Positions 34,359 through 42,628 of a stretch of 64,000 nt of DNA are shown here, in pieces. The DNA lies in NCBI GenBank assembly GCA_021817825.1, contig JAKAFS010000006.1, forward strand, positions 1-64,000, written 5' to 3'. The notes beneath the pieces were generated by a model. It was not told the DNA's origin and ran no database searches. It saw only the letters and a list, made by a program, of their open reading frames with translations. Position 1 is the stretch's first letter. The number at the start of each line of letters is the position of its first letter. Both the position numbers and the translations under genes were made by a program. The DNA is from Deltaproteobacteria bacterium. GTDB taxonomy: Bacteria; Desulfobacterota; Syntrophia; Syntrophales; UBA5619.

Positions 34359-36698
34359 TCACTGGGCATAGTAATTGATCAGGCAGCCGGACAGCAGAAT
34401 CGCCCGATCGTCCCGGGAGAGCCCCTCCAGATTGAGGGCGATGGGTTTCCGGATGCCGTCGTGGATCAAAAAGGCGGCGATCTTCTCGGCGCCCTCCTGC
34501 ACGGCCTTGCGAATCCCGGGAACATAGAGGAGATCGCTGACGGCCAGCTCCGCAGTCTCTCCCGGGGCTACCGTGAAAGGCAGGAGTCCCCAGTTGATCA
34601 GGTTGCTCCGGTAACGCTTCGTGGCGTATTCGACGGCGATATTGGCCTGACCGCCGAGGACCTTCTGGCACGACGCCGCCTGCTCGCGGGCCGAGCCGTC
34701 CCCCGGTTTGATCGCGAAGACCAGGCTGCCCAACCCCGTGCGCGACAGCCAATCGCGCAGAGTCTCCGGCGTCGGTTTTACCTCGGCGGGCAGGGAGGCG
34801 AGAAACTGCGTCAGCTCGGGCGACTCGCTGCCCCCGGCGAGAAAGGCCAGTCGCTGGGATTCCAGTTTGTTTGCCGCCTTGGCCCGGGCCACATAACCGG
34901 GGTCTTTACGCGACAGGGTGAATTCGGCCAGTTTCAACGGGTCGGAGCGATAGGACGAGGTTTCTCCCGAGGGGATCAACTCGTCCGTGGTCGTGACCGG
35001 GTCGCGGATCACCGAGGCCAGGGTCAGCAGCATGTCCTCCGCCAGCGGCTGCATCCGCGGCCAGTCGGCGATGTTCGGTCCCAATTGCAGCGGCTCTTCG
35101 CCTTTGGCCTTTCCGAATCCCTGGTAGACCCGCGTTTGGTAGATCGATCCGTCGAAGACATATTCGGCCGACGCCGTGGGGCAATCCACCTCCGTGGCCG
35201 GTGTGAGCAGTCCGTTGTTGAGCGCCGTGGCGGCGATCGACCGGGCGTCCATCAGGGCCACCGAGGCGATCTGGCCGCTGGACGGTTTCGATCCCTCCCG
35301 GTTCGGAAAGTTGCGCGTCGCATGGCGGATGCACAGGCCGTTGTTGCCCGGCGTATCGCCGGCGCCGAAGCAGGGGCCGCAGAAGGCCGTGCGGATCGTC
35401 ACCCCGGCGTTCATCAGCGTTGCCATCGACCCGTTGCGGGTCAAGGCCAGTCCGACCGGCTGGCTCGCCGGGTAGACGCTCAGCGAAAAGGCCCCATCGC
35501 CGATCGACTTTCCGCCCATGATGCCCGCCACCGCCGCCAGGTTGTCGAAGGTCCCGCCGGCGCAGCCGCCGACCACCCCCTGGTCCACCCGGAGACGGCC
35601 GCCGACGAGTTTCTCGGTCAGACGCAGTTTCAGGTTGGGATTCTCGATCATCTTGTTTCCCGCCTCTTCCACCTCTTTGAGGATCTCCGCGGCATGGCGG
35701 TTGAACTCGGCGATCGGCCAGGCGTTGCTGGGGTGGAAGGGCAGGGCGATCATCGGCTCCACCCGGCCAAGGTTGATCTCGATGATCCTGTCGTACCAGC
35801 AGAGGTCGCCGGGTTCCAGGAGGCGATAATCCTCCGGACGCCCGTGGTTTCTGTACCACGCCTCCACCTTGTCATCGGTCCGCCAGATCGAGGAGAGGCA
35901 GGTCGATTCGGTGGTCATCACGTCGATCCCGTTGCGGAAGTCCATCGGCAGATTGCCGATCCCCGGACCGATGAACTCCAGGACCTTGTTTTTCACGAGC
36001 CCCTTGGGAAACACGGCCCTAAGGAGCGCCAAAGAGACGTCCTGAGGTCCTACCCCGGGAAGCGGCTGTCCCGTGAGGAGAACGGCCACCACCTCGGGAC
36101 GGGGCAGTTCGTAAGGCTTGGAAAGGAGCTGCTTGACGAGTTCGGGTCCCCCCTCGCCGATTCCCATCGTTCCCAGGGCCCCGTAGCGGGTGTGGCTGTC
36201 CGAGGCCAGGATCATCCGGCCGCAACCGGCCATCATCTCCCGGAGATACTGGTGGATCACCGCCATATGGGCGGGAACGAAGATCCCCCCGTACTTGCGG
36301 GCCGCCGACAGGCCGAAGAGATGGTCGTCCCGGTTGATCGTCCCGCCGACGGCGCAGAGGCTGTTATGACAGTTCGTCAGCACATAGGGGACGGGAAAAA
36401 CCTCCATCCCGCTGGCCCGGGCCGATTGGATGATCCCCACATAGGTGATGTCATGCGACGCCAGCGAATCGAACTTAAGCTTCAGGGTCTGCGGGTCTTC
36501 CGAATGATCGTGGGCGGCAAGAATTTGATAGGCAAGGGTTCCGCGACGGGCCGACTCCCGGTCGATCGCCCCTTTCCAGGGCTCAAGGCCCGCCGACTCC
36601 AGGCGGCGATTGAGCTGCGCGGGAGAACCTGTTTCCGCCTCCTCGACGACCAAGCGCCCCTGAAATACAAATGCCGCCTTTTCCGATACTTTTACCAT
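34359..36698 (-). CDS. Aconitase-superfamily hydratase (YbhJ-like)
   Basis: 779 residues. The [4Fe-4S] Cys pair is in FCGPCFGAGD, and the third ligand is probably in VVGGCAGGTFDN, where aconitases have SCTN. SDSHTRYGALGTMGIGEGG and RNFPNREGSK match the aconitase DSHT and RNF motifs; the C-terminal swivel part has EYATKRYRSNLINWG. Overall it resembles the YbhJ-type putative hydratases more than AcnA/AcnB or LeuC. Probably isomerises or hydrates a tricarboxylate-like compound. RBS AAGGGGG. Divergent from the PrpR-type regulator gene and preceded by a -24/-12 promoter. Confidence 0.85.
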   Translation of the reverse strand: MVKVSEKAAFVFQGRLVVEEAETGSPAQLNRRLESAGLEPWKGAIDRESARRGTLAYQILAAHDHSEDPQTLKLKFDSLASHDITYVGIIQSARASGMEVFPVPYVLTNCHNSLCAVGGTINRDDHLFGLSAARKYGGIFVPAHMAVIHQYLREMMAGCGRMILASDSHTRYGALGTMGIGEGGPELVKQLLSKPYELPRPEVVAVLLTGQPLPGVGPQDVSLALLRAVFPKGLVKNKVLEFIGPGIGNLPMDFRNGIDVMTTESTCLSSIWRTDDKVEAWYRNHGRPEDYRLLEPGDLCWYDRIIEINLGRVEPMIALPFHPSNAWPIAEFNRHAAEILKEVEEAGNKMIENPNLKLRLTEKLVGGRLRVDQGVVGGCAGGTFDNLAAVAGIMGGKSIGDGAFSLSVYPASQPVGLALTRNGSMATLMNAGVTIRTAFCGPCFGAGDTPGNNGLCIRHATRNFPNREGSKPSSGQIASVALMDARSIAATALNNGLLTPATEVDCPTASAEYVFDGSIYQTRVYQGFGKAKGEEPLQLGPNIADWPRMQPLAEDMLLTLASVIRDPVTTTDELIPSGETSSYRSDPLKLAEFTLSRKDPGYVARAKAANKLESQRLAFLAGGSESPELTQFLASLPAEVKPTPETLRDWLSRTGLGSLVFAIKPGDGSAREQAASCQKVLGGQANIAVEYATKRYRSNLINWGLLPFTVAPGETAELAVSDLLYVPGIRKAVQEGAEKIAAFLIHDGIRKPIALNLEGLSRDDRAILLSGCLINYYAQ

Positions 36699-36755
36699 TG
36701 CTGTTTTACCCCCTTATTTCAGATTTATAGCAGGGACTGTTTTGAAAAGGGGATA

Positions 36756-36770
36756 GCATGTTTCGTGCCA
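36756..36770 (-). promoter_or_regulatory. Sigma-54 (-24/-12) promoter of hydratase gene
   Basis: Minus strand TGGCACG-AAAC-ATGC, with GG and GC 12 bp apart as required for sigma-54. The -24 element is a perfect TGGCACG; the -12 element has ATGC instead of TTGC. The predicted start is near 36744, 46 nt before the hydratase ATG. Confidence 0.65.
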
Positions 36771-36964
36771 TGAAAATTACCTTCGCCGGAAGGGCAAAGG
36801 GCGGGGACGGATGGGAAAGTCGCCCGGCCGCGAGAGTCCCGGTCTGCCCTCGGGATTCTGGCTCGCCGCGCTTTTTCTCCCGCCGCCCCATTGCGCATGT
36901 CTCCCGCGAATTCATCAAGACAAAGGGCCGCTTGGCGCCCTTCTTTCTAATTTGCTTGACAATG

Positions 36965-36982
36965 TGTAACAAATATATAACA
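36965..36982. promoter_or_regulatory. Candidate activator half-sites in regulator-hydratase intergenic region
   Basis: TGTAACA at 36965 and TATAACA at 36976 (11 bp, one helical turn apart), the same half-site seen in the 51-bp elements at 39270 and 58691. It lies about 200 bp upstream of the hydratase -24/-12 promoter and 43 bp upstream of the regulator start codon, so it could serve both as enhancer for the hydratase and for autoregulation. A TTGACA (36956-36961) overlaps its left side; no well-spaced -10 box was found. The rest of the 326-bp intergenic region contains no gene. Confidence 0.45.
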
Positions 36983-37024
36983 GACAGATGCATAATTGAA
37001 ATACCTGATGCCGGAGGGCAAACC

Positions 37025-39007
37025 ATGCAGGACAAACCATATCAGATTGGCGTGCTTGTTTCCAGTATGCCGCTTATCGAGAAAATTCAAGAGCTGGCTA
37101 AGAAAGAGGGACACATCATCCATAGTTCCCGGGCCGCTTTCGAGGAGGCGGTGGCTGACGGCAAAAAGATGGAGGCCAGTGGCGTAGAGGTGATTATCAG
37201 CCGCCGGGGGCTGGCCCAAATGCTCCGCACCAACCTGCGGATTCCGGTGTTGTCGATTCCCTATGCCTCCGTCGATGCCCTTAAAAGCCTCAAGCAGGCC
37301 TCCGAGCTGGGCCGCAAGATCCTGCTGGCATCCTTTATGGAAAAGATAGACCGCATTGAGGTGATCGCAGAATTTCTCAATGTGGAGATCAAACAGTTCG
37401 TGTATGCGGATATTGCTTCCCTGGACGAAGGGCTTCGGTCCGCGGAAAGCCAGGGCTATGAGGTGGTTGTGGGCGGCCGTTGGACCATGCGCACCGCGGA
37501 GAAGCTGCGGACCATGAAGTATGTGCAATTGAGATCGATCGATATCGATGAGGATATTGCGGCGACCATCGAAAGCGCGACATCGGTCGCCCAGGTCAAC
37601 CGGGAAGAGAAAAAAAGGACCTATCGGTACCAGTGCATCATCGATGCCACGACGGAAGGGATCATCGCCGTCGACAATAAAGGCCGGGTCAACGCCATCA
37701 ACAAGGCGGCGAAGAACTTCATGAATATCACGGCCGCGAATATCATGGGGCAGCCGATCAGTTCGTTCATCAACAGCCCTTCGGTGTTGGATTTTCTCAA
37801 TGCCAAAGCGCCCATCTGGAACAAGCTCGAGAAAATCAATGATGAAATGTTCGTGTTCAACCACCTCCCGGTCGAGATGAGTAAGGAGATCATCGGAGGG
37901 GTATCGACCTTCAAGGACGTCAACAATGTGATGGTGGCGGAAAATGCCGTCCGGCAATCGTTGACCAAAGGATTTGTGGCCAAGTATTCCATCGCTGATC
38001 TCGTTCATGCCGACCCGGCGATGCGGAACGTGGTCACCAAGGCCCGGCAGTTTGCCAAGACGGATTCGACCATCCTGCTGGTCGGTGCGACCGGGACCGG
38101 GAAGGAGATCCTGGCGCAAAGCATCCACAATCTCAGCCCCAGAGCGGAAAATCCCTTCGTCAGTTTGCATTGCGGAGCGCTTCCCGAATCGCTGCTCGAA
38201 AGTGAACTCTTCGGATACGAAGAAGGCGCCTTTACGGGCTCCAAGAAGCGAGGCAGCGCCGGCCGGTTTGAAATGGCCCATACCGGGACTCTCTTTCTCG
38301 ACGAAATCGACACCACGCCGCTCAATGTCCAGACCCGTTTGCTCCGGGTTCTTCAGGAAAAAGAAGTGATGCGGTTGGGCGGAGGGCACAAAATTCCCGT
38401 CAACATCCGGATCATTGCGGCGGCCGGCCGGGATTTGGCGTCCGCCCTCCAGGAGGGGCGTTTCCGGGAGGATCTTTTTTTCCGGCTGAATGTGCTGCGG
38501 ATCAATATCCCGCCTTTGAAGGACCGCGCGAAAGACATTCCGGTTCTTCTTAAGCATTACATCGGCCAGCTGTCGGCAAAAAACGGACTGGAGCCGATCT
38601 CGCTGCCTTCTGCCTATGTGCAAAAGCTGATGGCCTATTCGTGGCCCGGTAACGTTCGCCAACTGCGCAATTTCGTGGAGTGTCTGGTGCTCAATTCCCA
38701 TCTGCGCTCCCACACGACCCCGCTTGAGGAGCTCTATGAAGAATTTTATGAGGAGCTGATGCAGTACGGTCCGGAAAATAAGATCGCTGAATCTGTAAAA
38801 GAGGCGAAGTCGATCAAAAAGGGGATGAAAGAACGAAAGCGGGATCAGGAATCGATCATCATTTGGGAGGCCCTGGAGGAGGCCAAATTCAACAAAACCA
38901 GGGCGGCGAAGGCGTTGGGCATCACCAGAACAACCCTTTGGCGTAAAATGAAAGAAGCGGGATACGACCTTCTTCCTCAAGACTCGGCAAATAGGCAGGA
39001 AAATTAG
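37025..39007 (+). CDS. PrpR-type sigma-54-dependent transcriptional activator
   Basis: 660 residues from ATG 37025; the ORF track's 36758 start crosses the intergenic promoter region. N-terminal PrpR_N sensor domain (about 5-190), the fold that senses 2-methylcitrate-like ligands in PrpR. A PAS domain follows (about 210-310), then AAA+ (about 335-570) with Walker A GATGTGKE near 354, GAFTGS near 402 in place of the usual GAFTGA, and GTLFLDEID. The Fis-type HTH NKTRAAKALGITRTTLWRKM is near 620-645. It should activate -24/-12 promoters. Three such promoters occur in the island, two with a shared upstream element. Confidence 0.92.
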   Translation: MQDKPYQIGVLVSSMPLIEKIQELAKKEGHIIHSSRAAFEEAVADGKKMEASGVEVIISRRGLAQMLRTNLRIPVLSIPYASVDALKSLKQASELGRKILLASFMEKIDRIEVIAEFLNVEIKQFVYADIASLDEGLRSAESQGYEVVVGGRWTMRTAEKLRTMKYVQLRSIDIDEDIAATIESATSVAQVNREEKKRTYRYQCIIDATTEGIIAVDNKGRVNAINKAAKNFMNITAANIMGQPISSFINSPSVLDFLNAKAPIWNKLEKINDEMFVFNHLPVEMSKEIIGGVSTFKDVNNVMVAENAVRQSLTKGFVAKYSIADLVHADPAMRNVVTKARQFAKTDSTILLVGATGTGKEILAQSIHNLSPRAENPFVSLHCGALPESLLESELFGYEEGAFTGSKKRGSAGRFEMAHTGTLFLDEIDTTPLNVQTRLLRVLQEKEVMRLGGGHKIPVNIRIIAAAGRDLASALQEGRFREDLFFRLNVLRINIPPLKDRAKDIPVLLKHYIGQLSAKNGLEPISLPSAYVQKLMAYSWPGNVRQLRNFVECLVLNSHLRSHTTPLEELYEEFYEELMQYGPENKIAESVKEAKSIKKGMKERKRDQESIIIWEALEEAKFNKTRAAKALGITRTTLWRKMKEAGYDLLPQDSANRQEN

Positions 39008-39269
39008 CGGTCCTCGGGTCTTGGAGCCCTTGGGCAATGGGTCGGTTTGGCTCGCAGATGCCTCATGAGATGCGTCTGCACGCGCCAAGTCGACTCACTC
39101 ATTGTCGGCCCTTGATTGGGGTAGGCTTGTGGCGTCGGATGTGGTATGCCGTCTGTGCAATGGCCCTTTCGCTCTCTCTTCTGCACCCTGCTTTGATCTG
39201 TAGAAACTGTCTTGAAGCGTTTCGTCATCGGAAGGAAGCCTGCATTGTCGATGGTTGTCGTAGGGCTTC

Positions 39270-39320
39270 TGTTACATTCTGCTTAAATAAGTAAACAGTC
39301 CCCTGAACAAAAATGTAACA
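39270..39320 (+). promoter_or_regulatory. 51-bp upstream activating element, copy 1
   Basis: Begins TGTTACAT and ends ATGTAACA, an inverted pair whose starts are 43 bp apart (about four helical turns). It matches copy 2 at 58691 in 42 of 51 positions. The proximal half-site starts 84 bp before the -24 GG of the promoter at 39396 (85 bp in copy 2). Proposed binding site of the PrpR-type activator encoded 260 bp upstream. The sequence from 39008 to 39269 shows no gene. Confidence 0.7.
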
Positions 39321-39395
39321 TAGCGATGAGGCTCTCGGGCCCTCGAATAGCGTCCGATCCCGGTCTGTAGGCGATTAAACGTAACGTCGGTGTCC

Positions 39396-39410
39396 TGGCA
39401 TCTGTCTTGC
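39396..39410 (+). promoter_or_regulatory. Sigma-54 (-24/-12) promoter of citD-citE-citF
   Basis: TGGCATC-TGTC-TTGC followed by T, with GG-GC spacing of 12 bp. The surrounding 21 bases GTCCTGGCAYCTGTCTTGCTT are shared with the promoter at 58818 except one position. Expected transcription start near 39422, 37 nt before citD. Confidence 0.85.
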
Positions 39411-39458
39411 TTTGACTAGGTAAGACGCAGAGCTGCGCTGCAAAAAAGCACTCAGGAG

Positions 39459-39764
39459 ATGATGAAGCGTATGGCACGTCAAGCGACCAGAATTCGTCGT
39501 GAATCCAAAGCCGGCCTTGATGAAAAAGGTGATATCGTCGTTTGCCTTTCCCCGGGGAAGAAGAACAGCGGCATCGAGATGGAGATTGAGAGCACCGTCA
39601 AGTCCCTCTTTGGCGAGCAGATCCGCGCCTCGATCCGGGAAATTATCGAAGAATACGGCATTGCGGATTTGAAGATTGCGGTCCGCGACCAGGGGGCGTT
39701 GGATTATGCGATCCGGGCTCGGGTGCAAACCGCCATCGAGAGGGCCCTAAAGGAGTGTGAATAA
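39459..39764 (+). CDS. citD: CitD-like citrate lyase gamma subunit lacking the prosthetic-group Ser
   Basis: 101 residues (ATG 39459; 39462 or 39471 also possible, CAGGAG just before). It aligns along its whole length with CitD: SLFGEQIRASIREIIEEY and DQGALDYAIRARVQTAIERA match the conserved core. In CitD the phosphoribosyl-dephospho-CoA arm is attached to Ser in AGTLES(G/S)D. Here the same block reads AGLDEKGD, with Lys23 (AAA codon) at the Ser position. The nearby Ser16 lies outside the motif. It may be a structural subunit only. Its stop overlaps the citE start by 1 nt (TAATG), so the genes are translationally coupled. Confidence 0.85.
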   Translation: MMKRMARQATRIRRESKAGLDEKGDIVVCLSPGKKNSGIEMEIESTVKSLFGEQIRASIREIIEEYGIADLKIAVRDQGALDYAIRARVQTAIERALKECE

Positions 39765-40639
39765 TGGCAAAACTCAGACGTTCACGCATCTATCTGCCGG
39801 GCAACCGACCCCGGGTGATCCAGAAAGGCACCCTGCTGGGCGCCGATGTGGTGATCCTGGATTTGGAAGACTCGGTGGCCCCGGACGAGAAGGATGCGGC
39901 GCGGATTCTGGTGACCAATGCGATTAAATCCGTGAACTTCGGCGCCGCCGAGGTCATGGTGAGAATCAATCCCCTGACCACCTGCGGGCGGGAGGACCTG
40001 GCCGCCGTGTTGCCCGTGGAACCCGATGCGATTGTGGTTCCCAAGTCGGAAAACCGTGAGGGGGTTCAGGTGGTGGAGCGGGCCATTCTGGAAAGCAAGC
40101 TCGGAAAACGGGTCGCGATCCTGCCGCTGATCGAATCGGCAAAGGGGATTCTGAACGCCTACGATATCGCCAGCGCCTCGACGCTGGTGGAGGCGATCAC
40201 CTTCGGCGGCGAAGACTTCACCAAGGACATCGGGGCGACGCGCACCCGCGAGGGACAGGAGATTTTTGTCGGTCGGAGCCTGCTCGTGATTGCCGCCAAG
40301 GCCGCCGGCGTCCAGGCCCTCGATACGGTCTTCTCGGATTTCAACGATATGGAGGGGCTGCGCAAAGACACCCTGGCCGTCAAACAGATGGGATTCGACG
40401 GCCGGGCGGCGATTCATCCTTCCCAGATCGAAGTGATCCACGAAGTATTTACCCCGACGGAAAAGGAAATCCAAGCCGCCGTCAATGTGATCCGGGCTGC
40501 GGAAATCGCCCGCAAAAAAGGCAGCGGCGTGGCGGTCGTCAAGGGAAAGATGATTGACAAGCCGGTCATCGAGCGGGCCGAAAAGGTCATCTGCATCGCC
40601 GAACGGTTGAGCCTGCCGATTCCCGAGCCCGAAGGATAA
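39764..40639 (+). CDS. citE: CitE-like lyase beta subunit (citryl/citramalyl-CoA lyase family)
   Basis: 291 residues, TIM-barrel of the HpcH/HpaI-CitE family. RSRIYLPGNRP at the start, DVVILDLEDSVAPDEK (metal-binding Glu/Asp), VRINPLTTCGREDL, LIESAKGILNAYDIA and GGEDFTKDIGATRTREG are all conserved CitE blocks. Cleaves a 3-hydroxy-3-methyl-type acyl thioester such as citryl or citramalyl to an acetyl thioester and a 2-oxo acid. As the CitD partner lacks its Ser, it may act on free CoA esters, as stand-alone CitE homologues do. Separated from citF by a palindromic repeat element. Confidence 0.9.
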   Translation: MAKLRRSRIYLPGNRPRVIQKGTLLGADVVILDLEDSVAPDEKDAARILVTNAIKSVNFGAAEVMVRINPLTTCGREDLAAVLPVEPDAIVVPKSENREGVQVVERAILESKLGKRVAILPLIESAKGILNAYDIASASTLVEAITFGGEDFTKDIGATRTREGQEIFVGRSLLVIAAKAAGVQALDTVFSDFNDMEGLRKDTLAVKQMGFDGRAAIHPSQIEVIHEVFTPTEKEIQAAVNVIRAAEIARKKGSGVAVVKGKMIDKPVIERAEKVICIAERLSLPIPEPEG

Positions 40640-40669
40640 GCAGGGTATTGAAAAACACATTGCTTTGGA

Positions 40670-40790
40670 GGCTGTTCAAAAACGGTTAGCTGCAAGGCGC
40701 GCAAAACCTGAGGAATGAGGCGTACTTTTACGTACGCCGCAGTGACGAAGGTTGCAGTGCAACGCAGCAGATGAACGTTTTTCAACAGCC
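40670..40790. repeat. MITE-like palindromic element between citE and citF
   Basis: 121 bp bounded by GGCTGTTCAAAAACG and CGTTTTTCAACAGCC (14 of 15 pair), with an inner hairpin GGCGTAC-TTTTAC-GTACGCC near its centre. It contains no ORF of note and ends 19 bp before the citF start. It has the form of a non-autonomous palindromic repeat dispersed in many deltaproteobacterial genomes. Only one copy was seen in this window. It sits inside an apparent operon, so it is transcribed and would fold into a long mRNA hairpin between the two cistrons. Confidence 0.75.
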
Positions 40791-40809
40791 TATAAGAGGA
40801 GAATGCCCC

Positions 40810-42381
40810 ATGTCGAAAGCAAATGAGGCCGTCAATGCCGTCGGGAGGAAAGTGCCCCTGCAAATCGACGGCAGGCGCTATCGTCCCTTTTCGGGCGCCT
40901 TTGCCGAACCCCCCAAGGAGGACAAAAGACGCGTCGGACCGCGGCTCGGAACCATCTTGCATCCCGGCGAGGACAAGGTGGTCGCCACCCTGCGCAAGGC
41001 GATCGAACGGACGGAGCTGAAAGACGGCATGACCGTCTCCTTCCATCACCATTTCCGGGAGGGAGACAAGGTCCTCAACATGGTCATGGCGGAGATTGCC
41101 GCCATGGGATTCAAGAACATGACCATCGCCCCTTCCTCTCTGTTCCCGGTCCACGAACCGCTGCTCGAACACATCAAAAACGGCGTGGTCACCTGCATCG
41201 AAGGGGGCAGCGCCCAGGGGAAGATCGGCCGGGCGATTTCCCGGGGCGTGATGGAGCGCCCCATGGTCATCCGCTCCCACGGCGGCCGGGTGCGGGCCAT
41301 CGAAAGAGGGGATCTGCACATCGACGCGGCCTTTATCGGCGCCCCCTGCGCCGATGCCATCGGAAACTGCAACGGCGTGAAAGGACCCTCGGCCTGCGGT
41401 CCCCTCGCCTATGCCCTGGCCGACGCCATCTACAGCGAAAAGACGGTGGCCGTGACCGATTACCTGGAAGAAACGCCGGTCGTTCCCATCAGCATCACCC
41501 AGGAGTTCGTGGGAACGGTCGTCAAGGTGGACAACATCGGCGACCCCGCGAAAATCGTCTCCACTTCCCTGCGCATCACCAGGGACACGGTCAATCTCGG
41601 GATTGCCAGGAACGCCGTGCGCGTCATCGAGGCCTCCGAGGTCTTTCGCAACGGCATCCGCTTCCAGACCGGGGCCGGCGGGACCTCTCTGGCGGTGACC
41701 CAGTTCCTCGGCGAACGGATGAGAGAGCGGGGCATCGTGGGCAGCTTCGGCATGGGGGGGACGACGGAGGGGCTGGTCCGATTGCTCGAACAGGGACTCC
41801 TCAAAAAGATCCTGACCGTCCAGGCCTTCGATCAGTACGCGATCCAATCGCTCCTGAACGACGTGAACCACATCGAAATCGGGGCCGGCTTCTATGCCAA
41901 CCCGCATAACCGCGGCACGGCGGTCAATCTGCTGGACGCCGTGGTTCTGGGCGCCACCGAAATCGACGTCCACTTCAACGTCAACGTGAACACCCACTCC
42001 GACGGGTTGCTCCAGTATGCGACGGGGGGCCATGCGGACACCGCGGCGGGCGCCAAACTCACCATCATCACCACCCCTCTCATTCGGGGGCGCATTCCGG
42101 TCGTCGTGGACGACGTGGTCGTGGTGTCCACGCCCGGCGAATCGGTGGACGTTCTCGTGACGGACTACGGCATCGCCGTGAATCCGCGGAGGCCCGATCT
42201 GATCGATCAGATGAAGGCCGCGAACGTTCCTTTGAAGACGATCGAAGAATTGCGGGACTTGGCTTACAGCATCACCGGAAAACCGCAGAAGCCCGTGTTT
42301 ACCGATAAGGTCGTCGCCCTCATCGAGTACCGGGACGGCACGCTGATCGATGTCTTGCGGCAAATCGCGCCGGAACGTTGA
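40810..42381 (+). CDS. citF: CitF-like citrate lyase alpha subunit (CoA/ACP transferase)
   Basis: 523 residues from ATG 40810 (AGAGGA upstream; ORF track's 40771 start lies in the repeat). VGPRLGTILHPGEDKVVATLRKAIERT, SFHHHFREGDKVLN, CADAIGNCNGVKGPSACG and SFGMGGTT are characteristic of CitF. It exchanges the acetyl thioester for a citryl-type thioester. Supports a CitDEF complex, but no citC, citX or citG (ligase and prosthetic group synthesis) is in this cluster, in keeping with the altered CitD. Downstream gap of 247 bp before the next gene has no recognisable promoter. Confidence 0.92.
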   Translation: MSKANEAVNAVGRKVPLQIDGRRYRPFSGAFAEPPKEDKRRVGPRLGTILHPGEDKVVATLRKAIERTELKDGMTVSFHHHFREGDKVLNMVMAEIAAMGFKNMTIAPSSLFPVHEPLLEHIKNGVVTCIEGGSAQGKIGRAISRGVMERPMVIRSHGGRVRAIERGDLHIDAAFIGAPCADAIGNCNGVKGPSACGPLAYALADAIYSEKTVAVTDYLEETPVVPISITQEFVGTVVKVDNIGDPAKIVSTSLRITRDTVNLGIARNAVRVIEASEVFRNGIRFQTGAGGTSLAVTQFLGERMRERGIVGSFGMGGTTEGLVRLLEQGLLKKILTVQAFDQYAIQSLLNDVNHIEIGAGFYANPHNRGTAVNLLDAVVLGATEIDVHFNVNVNTHSDGLLQYATGGHADTAAGAKLTIITTPLIRGRIPVVVDDVVVVSTPGESVDVLVTDYGIAVNPRRPDLIDQMKAANVPLKTIEELRDLAYSITGKPQKPVFTDKVVALIEYRDGTLIDVLRQIAPER

Positions 42382-42628
42382 ACCCTGAAGCGGCATCGGA
42401 ACGGGGCGTCTTTCCCGATCCTTAGGACTGACGGATAAGGATCGGCAGACAAATGATTTGACAAAAAACCTGGGCAGTGTTTTTTTATTCTTACCTTAAC
42501 TGATCGTTCTGGCCCGCCTGATGGGCACGTTTGCATCGAAGTCGGTTTTCGATCGGTCGATCGGGAACCCTTTGACTCGGTTTTCAATTTTGAACTGCTG
42601 TAGTTCACACAAACATGAAGGAGACAAT

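Noticed and set aside
34461-36773. 770-aa ORF antisense to the hydratase gene
   Set aside because: Shadow frame; the minus-strand protein has complete aconitase motifs and its own promoter and RBS.
36947-39088. 713-aa ORF antisense to the PrpR-type regulator
   Set aside because: Shadow frame without recognisable domains; the plus-strand gene is unambiguous.
39008-39269. Small ORF 39037-39294 downstream of the regulator
   Set aside because: Crosses the enhancer element, no RBS, no domain; intergenic.
42458-42489. Possible sigma-70 or sigma-54 promoter before the DRE-TIM gene (TTGACA at 42458; TGGGCACGTTTGC at 42530)
   Set aside because: No -10 box at an acceptable distance, and the GG-GC spacing of the second is three bases short.
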